From NCBI GenBank assembly GCA_019137255.1, contig WPDH01000052.1, positions 1 to 64,000 of the forward strand: a stretch of DNA of 64,000 nucleotides, given 5' to 3'. The first letter of the stretch is position 1. Each line of letters begins with the position of its first letter. The notes under the pieces were generated by a model, which did not search any database, had not been told where the DNA came from, and saw only the letters and a list, made by a program, of their open reading frames with translations. Shown in pieces: positions 47,481 through 59,151 of the stretch. This DNA comes from Corinectria fuckeliana (Eukaryota; Ascomycota; Sordariomycetes; Hypocreales; Nectriaceae). Both the position numbers and the translations under genes were made by a program.

Positions 47481-48249
47481 AGAATGCAGCTATGATAGTT
47501 TTCGTTGAAGGTTCATCAATTCCCCTTGTCGTCATACTTGCCAGTCCTCTCTAAGTTGAATAAGAAGCGACTGTTTCCATGGAGTCTTGACTGGATAAAT
47601 GAACCCAGATCTTGTAAGGCTAATATCCCCATTGATCTCTTGGCAGCGGAAACTCCGCGACGTCCTGGTCGGCTATTCCCGTTCCGTGGATCGAATGGAG
47701 TGAACTTAAGCTTATTACGGTTCTATTCCTAATTAGTAAATTCTCCATATTTTACCGCCCTCAGCCAGGTTGATTCTCCGCCGGGATCTGAGGGTCGTTG
47801 TTGGGGAGGACGGCGGCCCAGCGTTGTCAAGGGTTCACTACTACCCAACTCAATCGAGCAGAAACAGCCATACCACGCCAGCTCGCATGGCAAGAAGCGA
47901 GGATATTTTGTTTTTGAACGTGACTGGATGGCAGCTTAAGGTGGGAGCCGGGCATCTAATTTGCGACCGTACACTAGTGCGAAATGAGGATCTTATCTTC
48001 TCCTAGTTTATCTTAGACGCTACAGTATGTAGACCTAGCGTGGGCGAGAATGGGACGAATGATCGCCGCATATGAGAGGATACGTTCGTACAAGCAAGTA
48101 CCTAGTGGCGAGCGAGAGCGGAAGACACCTGGTAAAAACAGTAATTTTGTTGGCTATGGAATTGCCATAAATACTGACCTCTACTGTTTGCGTCCTGCAT
48201 CTCCGGTCGCCCTCATCCGTCTTACCTACCGATTCTTCACATCTTCAAC
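47481..48249. other. Intergenic, no supported gene
   Basis: About 770 nt between the propeller relic and the small secreted protein. Nothing recognised except the probable promoter near 48170-48249. Confidence 0.45.
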
Positions 48250-48546
48250 ATGGCTCCTCTCAAGACCGCCGTACTCGGTCTAGCCGCCCTGGCCTTTTTC
48301 GGCGCCCAGGCTGGCCCATGCAAGCCCAGCGACGCCACGACTATCGAGACAACCGCGACCGCCACTGCCGAGTCTTCTACCAGCACGACGGAAACGGCCT
48401 CGGCTGCCCCGACGAGACTTGCGAGTAGCATATCAGCCAGTATCAACAGCCGCACATGTCACACTCTTTCCAAAGGGGGCTTCTCGGAGGCGTTTGGGGT
48501 AGGGCACAGACATAGAGCATTAAAGAAGCCTTGTATAATCGACTAG
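48250..48546 (+). CDS. Small predicted secreted Thr/Ser-rich protein
   Basis: One exon, 98 codons. The first 21 residues (MAPLKTAVLGLAALAFFGAQ then A) form a clear signal peptide with likely cleavage after AQA. A Thr/Ser/Ala-rich linker follows (TTIETTATATAESSTSTTET), suited to O-mannosylation. The remainder has two cysteines and ends KKPCIID. In many Hypocreales a similar start precedes a larger glycoprotein domain, so this could be the truncated front of such a gene. No close function recognised. Coding status rests on the signal peptide and the codon pattern. Confidence 0.5.
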   Translation: MAPLKTAVLGLAALAFFGAQAGPCKPSDATTIETTATATAESSTSTTETASAAPTRLASSISASINSRTCHTLSKGGFSEAFGVGHRHRALKKPCIID

Positions 48547-50337
48547 ACTAGACGACCGATCAGTCGTGGCTAGAATAGGGAATAACTAACGCCATTGCAA
48601 GCCACATGACTCTCAGGCTTACTGCGACATGGAATCCACCAAGGACCAACAGTCGAAGGGGGACACCGTGCCAAGCAGTGATGACCCCTCTCGATGCGCT
48701 CTTTGTATTGCGGAGATAAGCTGCTACCAGGTGATTAAGACGCCACCGTGACAAGGCATGAAGTTATCCACACACCGACTGTCAACAGTCAACAAAGGCC
48801 CCCGCCTCTTTTCTGGCACCCGAATGTCAAATGACTTGCGTTTTCCTTTGTGTTCAGAAGGCATAGGACCTCATTGGAGCCACTCATCTTGCTTGCTGTC
48901 TTCGCACACCTGATCAGCTCGTTCGCTTTGTCCGTTGCTTTGCAGCGTCTTTGTCAAAAACTCAGCCACATGGCTTCCCCTTCAACGCTACACTGAGTTC
49001 AGCCCTCCCAATAACCTATGCCGATCCCCCGTGACTGAACCGAGGGGAAATTGACCTTTTACTATTCGTAGATCCTCGCGTCTTCCGTGCCATGGTAGAG
49101 TGGGCACCGGACCTCCGAGACCCGCCCCGTTAGCGCCGGCGCCCTAATTCAACGACACCGGAGATTAACATTGAAGATTAAGTTTTGCAAGGCGACGCAC
49201 CGCATTGCGCGGATCCGCATCGCCCTTGTTTCTGACGACAGGAATAGCACTCGCATGTCAAGATCTCGACGGCCGTAAGGATACGTTTCTTGCTCATCGG
49301 TGCGTCCTGGAGGTCCCCGCTATGTTGTCCCGGCCCCTGGTTTCATGCATGGGACCCATGGGCTGCTGCCGCAGTCAATCTGCTGCTTGCTACCCCGGCC
49401 TAGTGAAGATGTTATTTTTAGTGGGAATAATGTCTTGCATAGAGCCTCAATCTAGTCTGGATCGTCAAGGATTGGATGACCCGCTGTTTCGTGTTTTATT
49501 CGGCTCTCTGGACCTAGACTACACGTCCAATAATCCTTAGCCGCCATGGTGTACCTACCGATTCGCTTATGGTTAGTCAAGACTCTTTCTGGTGCCCAGT
49601 AACTGCATTTCCTGCCTAAACATCATACGCATCTCGAACCCTGCAATTGATTGCCCTGGATCCTGCCGGTTTGGACTTCTCCACCTATGATTCCATCTGC
49701 TTACATATATTGCGACATCGTGATCTATATGCGAGTTAAATTTACCATAGAATTGTCCAATGCACTGATACACGCTTTGAGCCGCCAAGACCTGACAGAA
49801 CCTGCTGTCTGGCGGATATTTCTCCGTCACCTTCCCCATTTCACACCCAACAACAGGGGCTTAGGCGTCCACTGGGCGAAGTGTTGTGGGTTTCGGTTCG
49901 TATTCAACGATTCTCCCCCGGTCTTTAAAGTTGGACGCGACTGTACCAAGCCAGGATGCCTGGCTGTTTACTTCTCAGTACATATCACATCACGAGCTGG
50001 GATTCTTTTACCCAACTACCTTCCCGAAATGAAACCATACATACTAGGTCCATACATATTAGGTATGTAGCAGTAACAATCATAGTTTACACGAATCTCC
50101 CTATTCAGTTTTTGAGTCGGGGATATAGTACCCGTGGAATATTGTTGTATTTTGTCAGTTATGCTATGAGTGCAAGTCTTTTGTGCCTTTTCAATCCCTA
50201 ATTCTCAATACCATTACTCTTTATCGCTTGCGTGAGGTCGTGCTAATATCGGAAGATATAGCTGCTTATCGTATATATTTCTGTCGCTCGTTTTTACACA
50301 TTCATTAAATACGCTTTCTTCATTAGCTGCGCCGACC
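48547..50337. other. Intergenic, no supported gene
   Basis: About 1.8 kb with only short frames on both strands, no domains and no splice-linked model. Part of it is the promoter of the secreted 458-residue protein gene. Confidence 0.5.
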
Positions 50338-52081
50338 ATGAAAGCCTCACGTCTCATACTGGCGTCACTGCCACAGGCAGTCTCTGCTGGGCCAATCGCC
50401 ACTGCCCTCGACTCCCGTCAGGATGTAGATTGCTCTCCATCGTCCTCCTCGGGACTAAAGGCAGAGTGTTGGGCCGCTCGTTCGTTGGTCCGGCTCCAGG
50501 GAGATGAACGCCTTGAAGCTAACGACTTGCCGTAAATAGTGGAAATGGACAGCTACATTACGGGGTGGGTTGCTGCAAACGGGACTGAGGCCAACTGCGA
50601 GGTGCTGGGATTTGCTCAGTGTTTCTTGCAGTTCAACGTAAGACCTTGCCTGTGAGCCCGATACCTGATGGTGAGTAGTTGCCCATGCTGACAGCCGAAC
50701 AGGGCTTTGCTGGGCTCACCTGCAATTTGATCACAAGCGATACTTGTACACCGTTCCAAACGAACAGCCCTGAGAAGTACTATTCCAGCCAGCAGTTCTA
50801 TGTAGGATACATATTATACATCCCCTGAATCCTTTCTAATCCATGAATACTAGGCACTGTGGAACATCTACGCCGTCTACCAGTTCTTCAACCAATATTC
50901 TCAGGCCCTTAGCAACGGCGCTTCGCTTGCGGGCCAAACCATTGACAGCATTGTCGCCAAGGTTGCACCCCCCGTCGAATCTCCAGCTGCTACTAGCGAT
51001 CTCATGAAAGTTCTCGGCTCAACACTCAATGCTGTTTCGTTGTTTATAGGCTTTGTTCCAGGCGAGTCAGGGCAGGCCGCGCGTTTCATCCGTGCCGGAC
51101 TCAAGCTTGCCTTTGACCTATCCACAAAGCTGGGTCAAACACTGGGGGTGACGCAAACTGCCAACGACCGCTTCATCCAGCTAGGAGACATTGGCTCTTC
51201 GCTCGCCCAACTGGTTCAAGACTATCAGTTTAATCTTCTAAACACGGTCCAAGAGATACAGGGAAACCATACCTTGTTCCGGGCGACTTGCAGTGAAGGC
51301 GGATTCTCGCAGAGAGTGACCACGTCCCTCACAATCCAAGCCAGCGAGCTGTATCGCCAATTGCAGCTTTTTGTGCTCTCAAGCGCACTCAAGGCCAACG
51401 GCATCGTTTCGTCGAGAAGCACCGGGGTCAAGGTTCTCGAGTTCGCCAAAGAAACGTCAGATATCTCATGCGAAGCATTCAGCCCTGGCGGAAACTGCAA
51501 CCAGTGGTGGTACGATGAAGCTGCCGGCAACACCTACGCGCTACATAACCCTCGTGACACTAGAGATACGCATATTGATCTCACGTTTGCTATCGTTGAT
51601 AACGGATGGGCAACGCTTCACGAGATCTTCAAGATCGAGGATTGTTCCGGCAAGGAACTCGAATTCGATTCTACAACGTTGGGGATCTCATGCATGGTAA
51701 GCTAGAAGTCTTTGATAATTCAGCCTCATGAAGGACAGCAGTGAATAATTTATAACAGGCAAGCCATGGTTGGTGCGAATGGAACTACCTCAGCAACCCG
51801 AGTGAAGCCAGGGCCAACCCGCAGTTTACCAACTGTGACAACGATCCTAAATGGCGCACCCTCTGTGGAAGCTTTCAAAGCGGTATTTTAGGTGAGTCTT
51901 CTGAGCTCATATTTATACAAAACCTAGACCAGCCTCGGGTGAGCATACTAACAAGAGCGTGCATTAGTTCCCGAGTCATACCTCGGCCCACTGCTTCTCA
52001 CGGAAGGTTTGACTTGTAAGAAGCGTAAGCAGAACCTGGTACACAGAACTTACAGATGCACTAACTTGGATTATAGTCTAG
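50338..52081 (+). CDS. Uncharacterised secreted protein, 458 residues
   Basis: Seven exons (50338-50479, 50540-50637, 50703-50801, 50854-51696, 51759-51891, 51968-52024, 52077-52081) join in phase to 458 residues. The N-terminus MKASRLILASLPQAVSAGPI is a plausible signal peptide. Residues about 30-115 hold several cysteines (CSPSSSSGLKAECW, NCEVLGFAQCFLQF, LTCNLITSDTCTPF). The middle (from ALWNIYAVYQFFNQYSQAL) is helical with a hydrophobic stretch VLGSTLNAVSLFIGFVPGES. The last third has AFSPGGNCNQWWYDEAAGNT and HGWCEWNYLSNPSEARAN. It resembles large secreted hypothetical proteins seen in plant- and insect-associated ascomycetes, with no known activity. The final exon contributes only the stop codon and two bases, so the end is the least certain part. 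Confidence 0.75.
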
Positions 52082-54964
52082 TAATTCTCGCAGCTGGAGT
52101 AGAGAGAGTGCCTAGTCAAACTGGATTTCAAGTGGAAGGTGACTAAGTATCCCACAAGCTTCCGGGACTGGCTTGCTCGTACACAAGTTCCTGGTCCGCC
52201 TTTGGATGTTAGCGGGTATGAGAGAAAGATTTGTCTTTCCTTGCCGAGCTTTGGGGTATTTGTGGGAGAAGAAGCTGCCTTTTTCGTATCTGAGATATCA
52301 AAGAAAGCTTGGTGTGTACTTGAGCTGCGAGGGGAAGAATGTCGGGTGGGTTTGACTTATGTGCATCTTGGGATTAGATAAGTGATTTGTTGCAAGGAGC
52401 GAACCGGAACTGTTACAATCATGGACTCAGTCACCTTTCCCCTTTTAGAAGTTCCGTTTGCCTTCAACCTCCTCGAATTACCCCATCTACAAGTGTCGCA
52501 CATTTGCTGCTCGCAGCGATTACAGCCAAGTGACACTTCCACCCTTTCAACGACGCGTGCTTTCCCAGTCATTACGCCCCTTACATTCCTTTATTTCACA
52601 CTACTTTCAACTTCTTTTCCACAACAGCGATCGGCAATCAACCATTTGGAGGGACGGTAAGCAACATACGCTACTCTTTAGAATGTGGCTCGATCTGTCA
52701 GGGAGCAATCTTTAGCTAAAAGAGGGTATCTCCCACCCGCGACGGCTTTTTTAGCGCCTGCAAGACCCTACAACCACCACGATCTTTTTTGCAAGCCTTT
52801 GCTAGTGTGAATAGCTCAGAGACAGTTTGACTGATCTGTTGGGTATTATAAGAGCGAAGTGTAAAACATGCGTAAGGCTTGCGATAGTTTGTTGAACTTC
52901 AAAGCCCCCCACAACAAGAAATGCAAGCTACCATACTCTCAAGTGCAATGTCTTAGGGGGAAACAGTTGGAAAGTTCTAATTAGCAGCAGATTATTGAAA
53001 CACCTCGACATAGTTCTCTTCGATCGAGCAATGACTCATCACGTCGGTTAGGAACATTGGGGATGATGAACCCTTATTATTAAAGCCCACTTAATCGAGC
53101 ATCAAAAATCTACCAACTTGTCAATGGTACAATCTAGCGAGCAACTATCAGTCACTTGGCTTTTACAGTATTTTTCAAGCCTTTGGTATCCAGCTTCTTT
53201 TCGCCTCGTTGCCTGCTCAATTCTCTAGAACTACGATTCTACCATCATCTACTCCGAAGGAGGCTACGACGTTGCATCGATACTTCTTGAAATCCAAGTC
53301 TGAAATATTCATCACTTCTGACTATTGCTCCTTTCTTCTCCTAATCGTAATCTATCAATCTATCGACGCTACACTTTTATGACCTCTACATTCATCTGCC
53401 ACACCTTCGATTGCGAAGAAGCTTTCATTCAGCCCAATATTAGAGTGCAGGGAAATGTTCACAAATATCTTTTTACAAAATTAACTAACAGCCTACCGAG
53501 ATATGGGTGCTGAAAGAAAAGACTTCAAGTTTCCGGTACAAGACAAGAAAATATCAAGGATTAGATGAGTGCAAGCGAGTAATATCAGTTGCGGAGGGGA
53601 AGGAAATCTTCCCAACCCTCTTCTCTGAATCAGAAGTACGACAGCGATGACGAGGAATAGATTTTGACTCCGCAGCTAACGAGTCAACAATAATACATCA
53701 AAGAGATTGGGGAAATCGATAAATAAAGCCATTACGCCCTTTAGAGGTTTCTGGTAATGCTCAAAGCTTCCTCGTGATAAGAAACCAAGAGCCTTTGACT
53801 CTGTTACTCTAGTGAGCCACACGAGCGGTAGATTCAAGACTAGAGAGCCAAAACCAATCTGCAGACACCACCGCACTATGATCACCTCATTATTGGTCAT
53901 ATTATGATGATCATGATTTCATCGCGCTATAGGCCATGGTCAATGCAAGACTTCTTAGTGTTTCGTCGACACTTTCTCATGTACTAGAGTATTCTTGGGC
54001 GGAGTATGTATAGACAAAGCCAATTTTCTTGGAAAATAGCAACTGGCGAGATTCTTGGTGATGTACCCAAGCCGACCAATCGGATATTACGCCTATCGGG
54101 TGTCCTTGTTCGGCCCTGAAACGCCACCCAAGAGTCGACACACCGACTTCATGCGTGGTACATGTACTGCCGAGCATTCTAGCAAGTCTTGCAGATTTGA
54201 GGTTTCCGTGGCTGACTATGGCCACCGGTGTGGAGTCTCGGCAGCTCAGAGCCGAGGGAAGAGGTCAACACCATACGGATGAGATACTTCAACAAGCAGG
54301 CGTTCTGCATAAGCACGGGGCGAGGCGAATAGCAGCTACAGATAACTTTTAACTGACCGTCCGACAATTGATCGAAGTCTCAGTGCAGCGTTGCCGTGGC
54401 ATTTCTATGCTGTGTGCCGACCTGAGGGTAGTGCAATCAAGATAGTACCAATAACACGAGAGGTATCGTCGATCGGGTACTCATGGTATCTGCCTAACGA
54501 TTCGGATGATTCATGGCGGTATACTAGCCAATAATCACAGCTGCTTATTCGAGTGAGAGGGGAACAAAACTCACCTCTAGTCAAGGTTGTTAGTGGAAAC
54601 CGATCACTGCACTTTTATTTTCGTGAAAGCAAGTACGTCCTTCCATGCGAGCCTTTACTCTACATAATGGCAGGCTCAGTAGTTTGCACTCTTAAGAAGG
54701 TGGCAAGTGGCTACGCCGAGGCCGTCATTACGACGATATGCTGACAAAAAGCGAACAAGATGGTGCATCGGGATCGATGCCTGAGAATTTGAGGAGGCGC
54801 ATGTCTGCAACGTATTCAATCCTCATCTTTTCGCTGTCCTCTCAATCCTATTTGCCTGTTGTATCATGCAACGTATACTAGAGAGGGGCTTCGACAGGAT
54901 GATGCTTTCTGAAGTCATGACGCCAAGCAAGGCATGTGTTGTCTAGACGCCCTTATTGGACCGA

Positions 54965-55167
54965 TCAATTTCGATCTACACAGAGCTTCATATCAGAATC
55001 CTTACACCGCCGGAATGTGAGAGCTACGACGAGTTGCTGGAGCGGTTCACTTAGATCTGCAAGGGACTCAATGGATCGAAGTATTCCATCATTATGGGTT
55101 TCACGGCGGATGCGAGAAGGAATCTAGCGAATGAAATGCAGAAGATGCATCGTCTCATGCAGTACGG
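54965..55167 (+). pseudogene. Possible coding remnant, unidentified
   Basis: One frame reads SISIYTELHIRILTPPECES, YDELLERFT, a TAG stop, then KGLNGSKYSIIMGFTADARR and NLANEMQKMHRLMQYG. The amino-acid pattern looks like protein rather than random sequence, and a single stop breaks it. I cannot name a family, and no start or neighbouring exons are evident. Confidence 0.25.
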
Positions 55168-56356
55168 GTGACTTCCCCGCTCTCTATACATACGGTAACG
55201 CGGCGCACAGATGGAACAGTCTGCTGCTGCATGCGAAAGAGGGGCTAGGACTACCAGCTCACGGGCGAGTTGCAAGTGGCTGGCTGAAGATGCATCCAGC
55301 TAGATGTAGGACTTTCTTGGCTCTAATCTTGCCTCTAGATCCTCACCGGTGTGGACCACTTTGACCGCCATATAAGTCATGGATTGCGAGATCCATGTTC
55401 AACTAAGAAGCCGGGAGGAAATGGACCAGGCCTTGTCAAGAGTTGCGTTTCTTGACTGAACTTCCCAAGATATAGATCTTTCCGGCGAGTAAATACCGTG
55501 ATTGGCTAGAACTTGCAGCTTGTGATACAGCTAGTCGTCGTTACTCGTTACCGCGGGGAGCTGAGCGACGAGCCGGCCCGTCCACGATCCATCCACGATC
55601 CATCCAATGCGCTTGGCGTTCCGCACATCCAATCATTTCGATTTACTGTAACCACCACGCTAGAGGCACAATATTGAGCGCATGGAAGTATACTCAAAGG
55701 GGGTCCCGTGTCTCACCATCCCGTGTCTCAGTTGAAACCTCCGTAAATGCTTGCCTCCACTGTATTCTTTCGTTGCGTATCACCGTACCTGCGAAAATTG
55801 CGCACGAAACCTCCGTACATCCCATGGGCTCACCATCAGCTTTACTGTACTCGGAATACACGTAGAGGCTAGTTGCCAGTACAAGGCAACACTTGGGGCT
55901 TCAATGCGTCACAGCGAGCAACTGCCGAACTGTGACAAGGCTTCTCAGTTGTAGGAGATGGATATTACTTACTCCTGGCTGCGTACGTAGTACATGTGAA
56001 GGTTGAGGTGAAGTGAGCAGCCGCATATGCTCGCTCACTTCGGCGAGTCCTTTCTGCGTGTCCCACCTCACACGGCACGTATCCGCGGCATCTAGACAGA
56101 AGAGAGAATGGGGTGCACGCTCAGCTCGTCTCAAAACGCCACATCGTCAATGTGACTTCATTGAGTGTAACTTGCATAGTCGAAGTGGTCCAGTAGATGT
56201 TCTTGTGAGCTTGTGATATGTCATTGTGAGCTACTGGTGAGGAGATGTTCGGGTGAGAGCAAGTTTGCACGGGTAGAGGCGGGATGAGGAGGGCAGGGTA
56301 GTTACGCCGGCAACACGGAGACGCTTCTTCTAGCCTCCCGGCAGCGTACGTCGAAG

Positions 56357-56364
56357 TATATAAA
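56357..56364 (+). promoter_or_regulatory. TATA-like element of the lectin gene
   Basis: TATATAAA lies about 120 nt upstream of the lectin ATG, a usual distance for an inducible ascomycete promoter with a short leader. The leader is CA/CT-rich (CACACACAAACAATCAAC), typical of strongly expressed fungal genes. Confidence 0.5.
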
Positions 56365-56478
56365 CTGGCCGTGCTCCCTCCCATATGAACTCGACTTCAA
56401 CTCTTCAGACCTCAGCACTTATACACACACAAACAATCAACTTCAGACTACTCTTACATCCCCAATCACTCACACAAG

Positions 56479-57149
56479 ATGTCGCAGTCGCACAACACAC
56501 TTGGCAACGGCGAGTGGCTTCTCAAGGGCAACAGCCTGTTCAGTCAGGATGGCTCGGTCGAGCTCAAGATGCAACAAGACGGCAAGATCGCCGTCTATTG
56601 GGGGTAAGTGGTTTTGCCTGTAAAATCATGAGTTCAGAAGTAACCATCTCGCAGAGGACAGTGTCGATTCCAAAACACGGCGAGCCAGCGCCAGGATATC
56701 AAGGGCCTGATCATGCAGGAGGACGGCAATTTGTGCCTGTAGTAAGTTTTTCCCCTCTCCCATCCATTTGCGTTGCGGAGGTAGGACGAGGTATCTATCA
56801 GCTCCACATCACTGGTTCTGGGAAGTTGGTATTTCCTTGCCATGAGACTCGAGTGTGGCCTTAAGTACCATTTTCATGGACGGGCACACATTCTAGCAGT
56901 GATGATGCCGAGTCTACACATCCTCATAGGAATCTTCTTCCCTCGCCCCATTGTGGTATATTGTCCAGTTTTTGAAAGTGACATTATGGCTAATGAGAAT
57001 TTAGCGACGTCAACGGCAAACCCGTTTGGAGCACCGACACGGCGCCAGTTCCCAGTGAGAACCCCGTTATTTGCGCCGTGCAGAATGACGGTAACGTCGT
57101 TCTTTACAAGGGCACCCCGATCTGGTCCAGCAACACCTACAAGGGCTAG
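56479..57149 (+). CDS. Bulb-type (GNA-like) mannose-binding lectin
   Basis: Three exons (56479-56603, 56655-56741, 57005-57149) encode 118 residues, one complete bulb-type lectin domain. The mannose-site consensus QxDxNxVxY appears as QQDGKIAVY (residues 32-40, with Lys for Asn), QEDGNLCLY (63-71) and QNDGNVVLY (near 99-107). The conserved GEWLLKGNSLFS start and IWSSNT end are present. There is no signal peptide, so it is cytosolic or exported by an unconventional route, as with comitin and several fungal B-lectins. Such proteins bind mannose glycans and are often defensive against nematodes or insects, or act in self-recognition; which applies here is unknown. The second intron is long (263 nt). 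The gene is invisible to single-frame searching. Confidence 0.92.
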
Positions 57150-59151
57150 ATCCCAACTGAAGGCAGGCACGTGAACTCGATGTGAGCAAATGGGATTCCA
57201 GTGAGACTTGGTATAAGGAGAGGAGAGAATGTTACTTGCAGTCTGGGTTGGCAGGTTGTTGTTATCATGTCACTCGTTTGCTAGTTGGTGAGATAAATAA
57301 AAACACGTGCCTGAGTCTTTTCTTGTACCGGTTCCCGGTCAGATGTGAACGATCGAATTAGTATAGCTCCTGCTTAAAGAGGCCTGTGGAACTTATGAAA
57401 GTTCTTCACTTTATAGTTAGTAATGAAGCATCCACATCAGCTGTTAACTGCGTTGGCCGGCCCAAGAGGTCTAGTGTCGGCAGCAACACATCTTGATCAT
57501 CTGATTTCGCAGCTCCTCCCTATGGCAATGGTCTAGATGAAAAAGGTATACTAAGAGCACATACCTTGGTGCTTGCTTTCAATACAACTGTGATTTGTGA
57601 TCAAGGAGACGGAGCTGTGGTCGTTTAATAAGACGGAGCAATACTTGGTAAAATTCGGATGATAAAGTTGCTGCATCTGATTCTCACAAGCGGTTGACCC
57701 TTTCTGTGATCCCGTCATGCGAAGCCTGTCTCTGTTGGGGTGACTAGTGATGGGTGGTACAATGTTTTGGTATAGTGCAAGCCCAAGACGGAAGGGTATC
57801 GTATACCATGACGCAACATAGCAATGACATTTGATATATAGGCTTTGAATATACATAAAGTTTATCGCTCATTTTAGAAAAACCCGCACTCTCGCAAATG
57901 ATCGACAGTTTGACCTACACCGGTCTCCTTGTATATACTCATTACTCAACGTATCCAAGCTTTGATCTCACTTAGTGTCATCTCCTTTTTCGTGAGAATA
58001 CTTGCTTTTCATCAATCTCGTGTCATATCCTGCATTCATCACTGTCGTTGTTCGTCAGTTCTATAGCAGAATGTCGGAGGGCCTGTGTGATGACTTTGGA
58101 GAAGAAGATAGAGACGGGATAAGCTGAGAAAAGAAGAGCTATATAGCAAAGAACTAAGAAAACCCCAATGCAGCGAGGAAACTGTACCGAGCGAGAAATG
58201 TACATGTGAGATTAACCTTTGATGCAGAAGATAAACTGCCCGGGCAGCGGGGCTAGCGGGGGTCTACAAGAATGACCGTGACAGTCTGCTACTTCTTGGT
58301 GTGCTGTGTCGATCAAGATGGATTCTACTCGCGCCTCTGTCAAACAGGCGAAACGGTCTCCTTGGCTCTCATCATCAACTCGAAGTATTATTTCCATATT
58401 CCCTTGTGGTGTTTTCTGCGAGCCTTGGCCTGGTAGGGTATTTAGTTCCAATAGCTTGTTCTCGAACAGCAATCTTTCCTTACGGTTCTGATCACCGCCT
58501 CCATTTACAAACATGCTCGAATGCTCTGATAGACCTCTTTCCGGACTCACAAGTCGATCTGTCTTGCTATTTTGACCTGAATAATTTGAAGCCTATCAGG
58601 CTTAGACGCAAGTTTTCCTTCATCAAACCCGGCACGAATGCTAGCAACCTCTACAAAGAGCCAACAATTTTCACTGCCAAGCCAAAAAGCAATTTTGCCA
58701 GCTGTGTTGGTAGAAACACAACTCGAAGCCAGCGTTGAAGCAGCTCGAGAACGCAGACCGCTTTCTCGTTCATATTATTGCCTCAGCATCGAGAACCAAC
58801 CCCGAATGAGCTTGGGAAAAATGTGGAGGATGCTTCCTTCCCCATAGCATGCTACTTTCGATAGAACGAATTGACTGACTTACAGGCCGGCTTGCAATCC
58901 GATTGACCGACTGATTGACTGGCTAGCTTATAATCTAATTAACTGACTTACCGTAGAATATATATTTCATTGACTGCCTAGCTACATAAATATCCAATTG
59001 AAAACACGCCGTAGGGGGGGAAAGGCAGCCTGCAGGGCGTGCCGCAAGCTTCGCATTCCCCAAGGACAGGGCTTGCCGCTGCCCTCAGACCTATATAGTA
59101 ATATAAGAGAAAGTAACAATAGCTTTTCTAAAGTTATCCAGGATTATCGCA
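57150..59151. other. Intergenic with a possible coding remnant
   Basis: About 2 kb of AT-leaning sequence between the lectin and the APH-fold gene. Apart from the remnant listed at 58212-58800, short frames only. Tandem GACTGA-like words recur near 58865-58960. Confidence 0.5.
58212..58800 (-). pseudogene. Possible broken gene, unidentified
   Basis: Two minus-strand pieces look coding. The right piece reads NTAGKIAFWLGSENCWLFVE, VASIRAGFDEGKLASKPDRL then QIIQVKIARQIDL and a stop. The left piece, in another frame to 58212, has LNTLPGQGSQKTPQGNMEII, LRVDDESQGDRFACLTEARV and ILIDTAHQEVADCHGHSC. A GTGAGT lies at the junction but I could not find an acceptor that preserves phase. Either a decayed gene or one with an exon structure I cannot resolve. 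No family recognised. Confidence 0.3.

Larger units (their letters stand above)
52082..56478. other. Gene-poor region
   Basis: 4.4 kb with no supported gene: frames are short (up to 92 codons), evenly spread on both strands and lack motifs. Composition is somewhat AT-richer than the core but not RIP-like. A possible coding remnant at about 54965-55167 is listed separately. The right end carries the lectin gene's leader and a TATA-like TATATAAA at about 56357. Confidence 0.55.
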
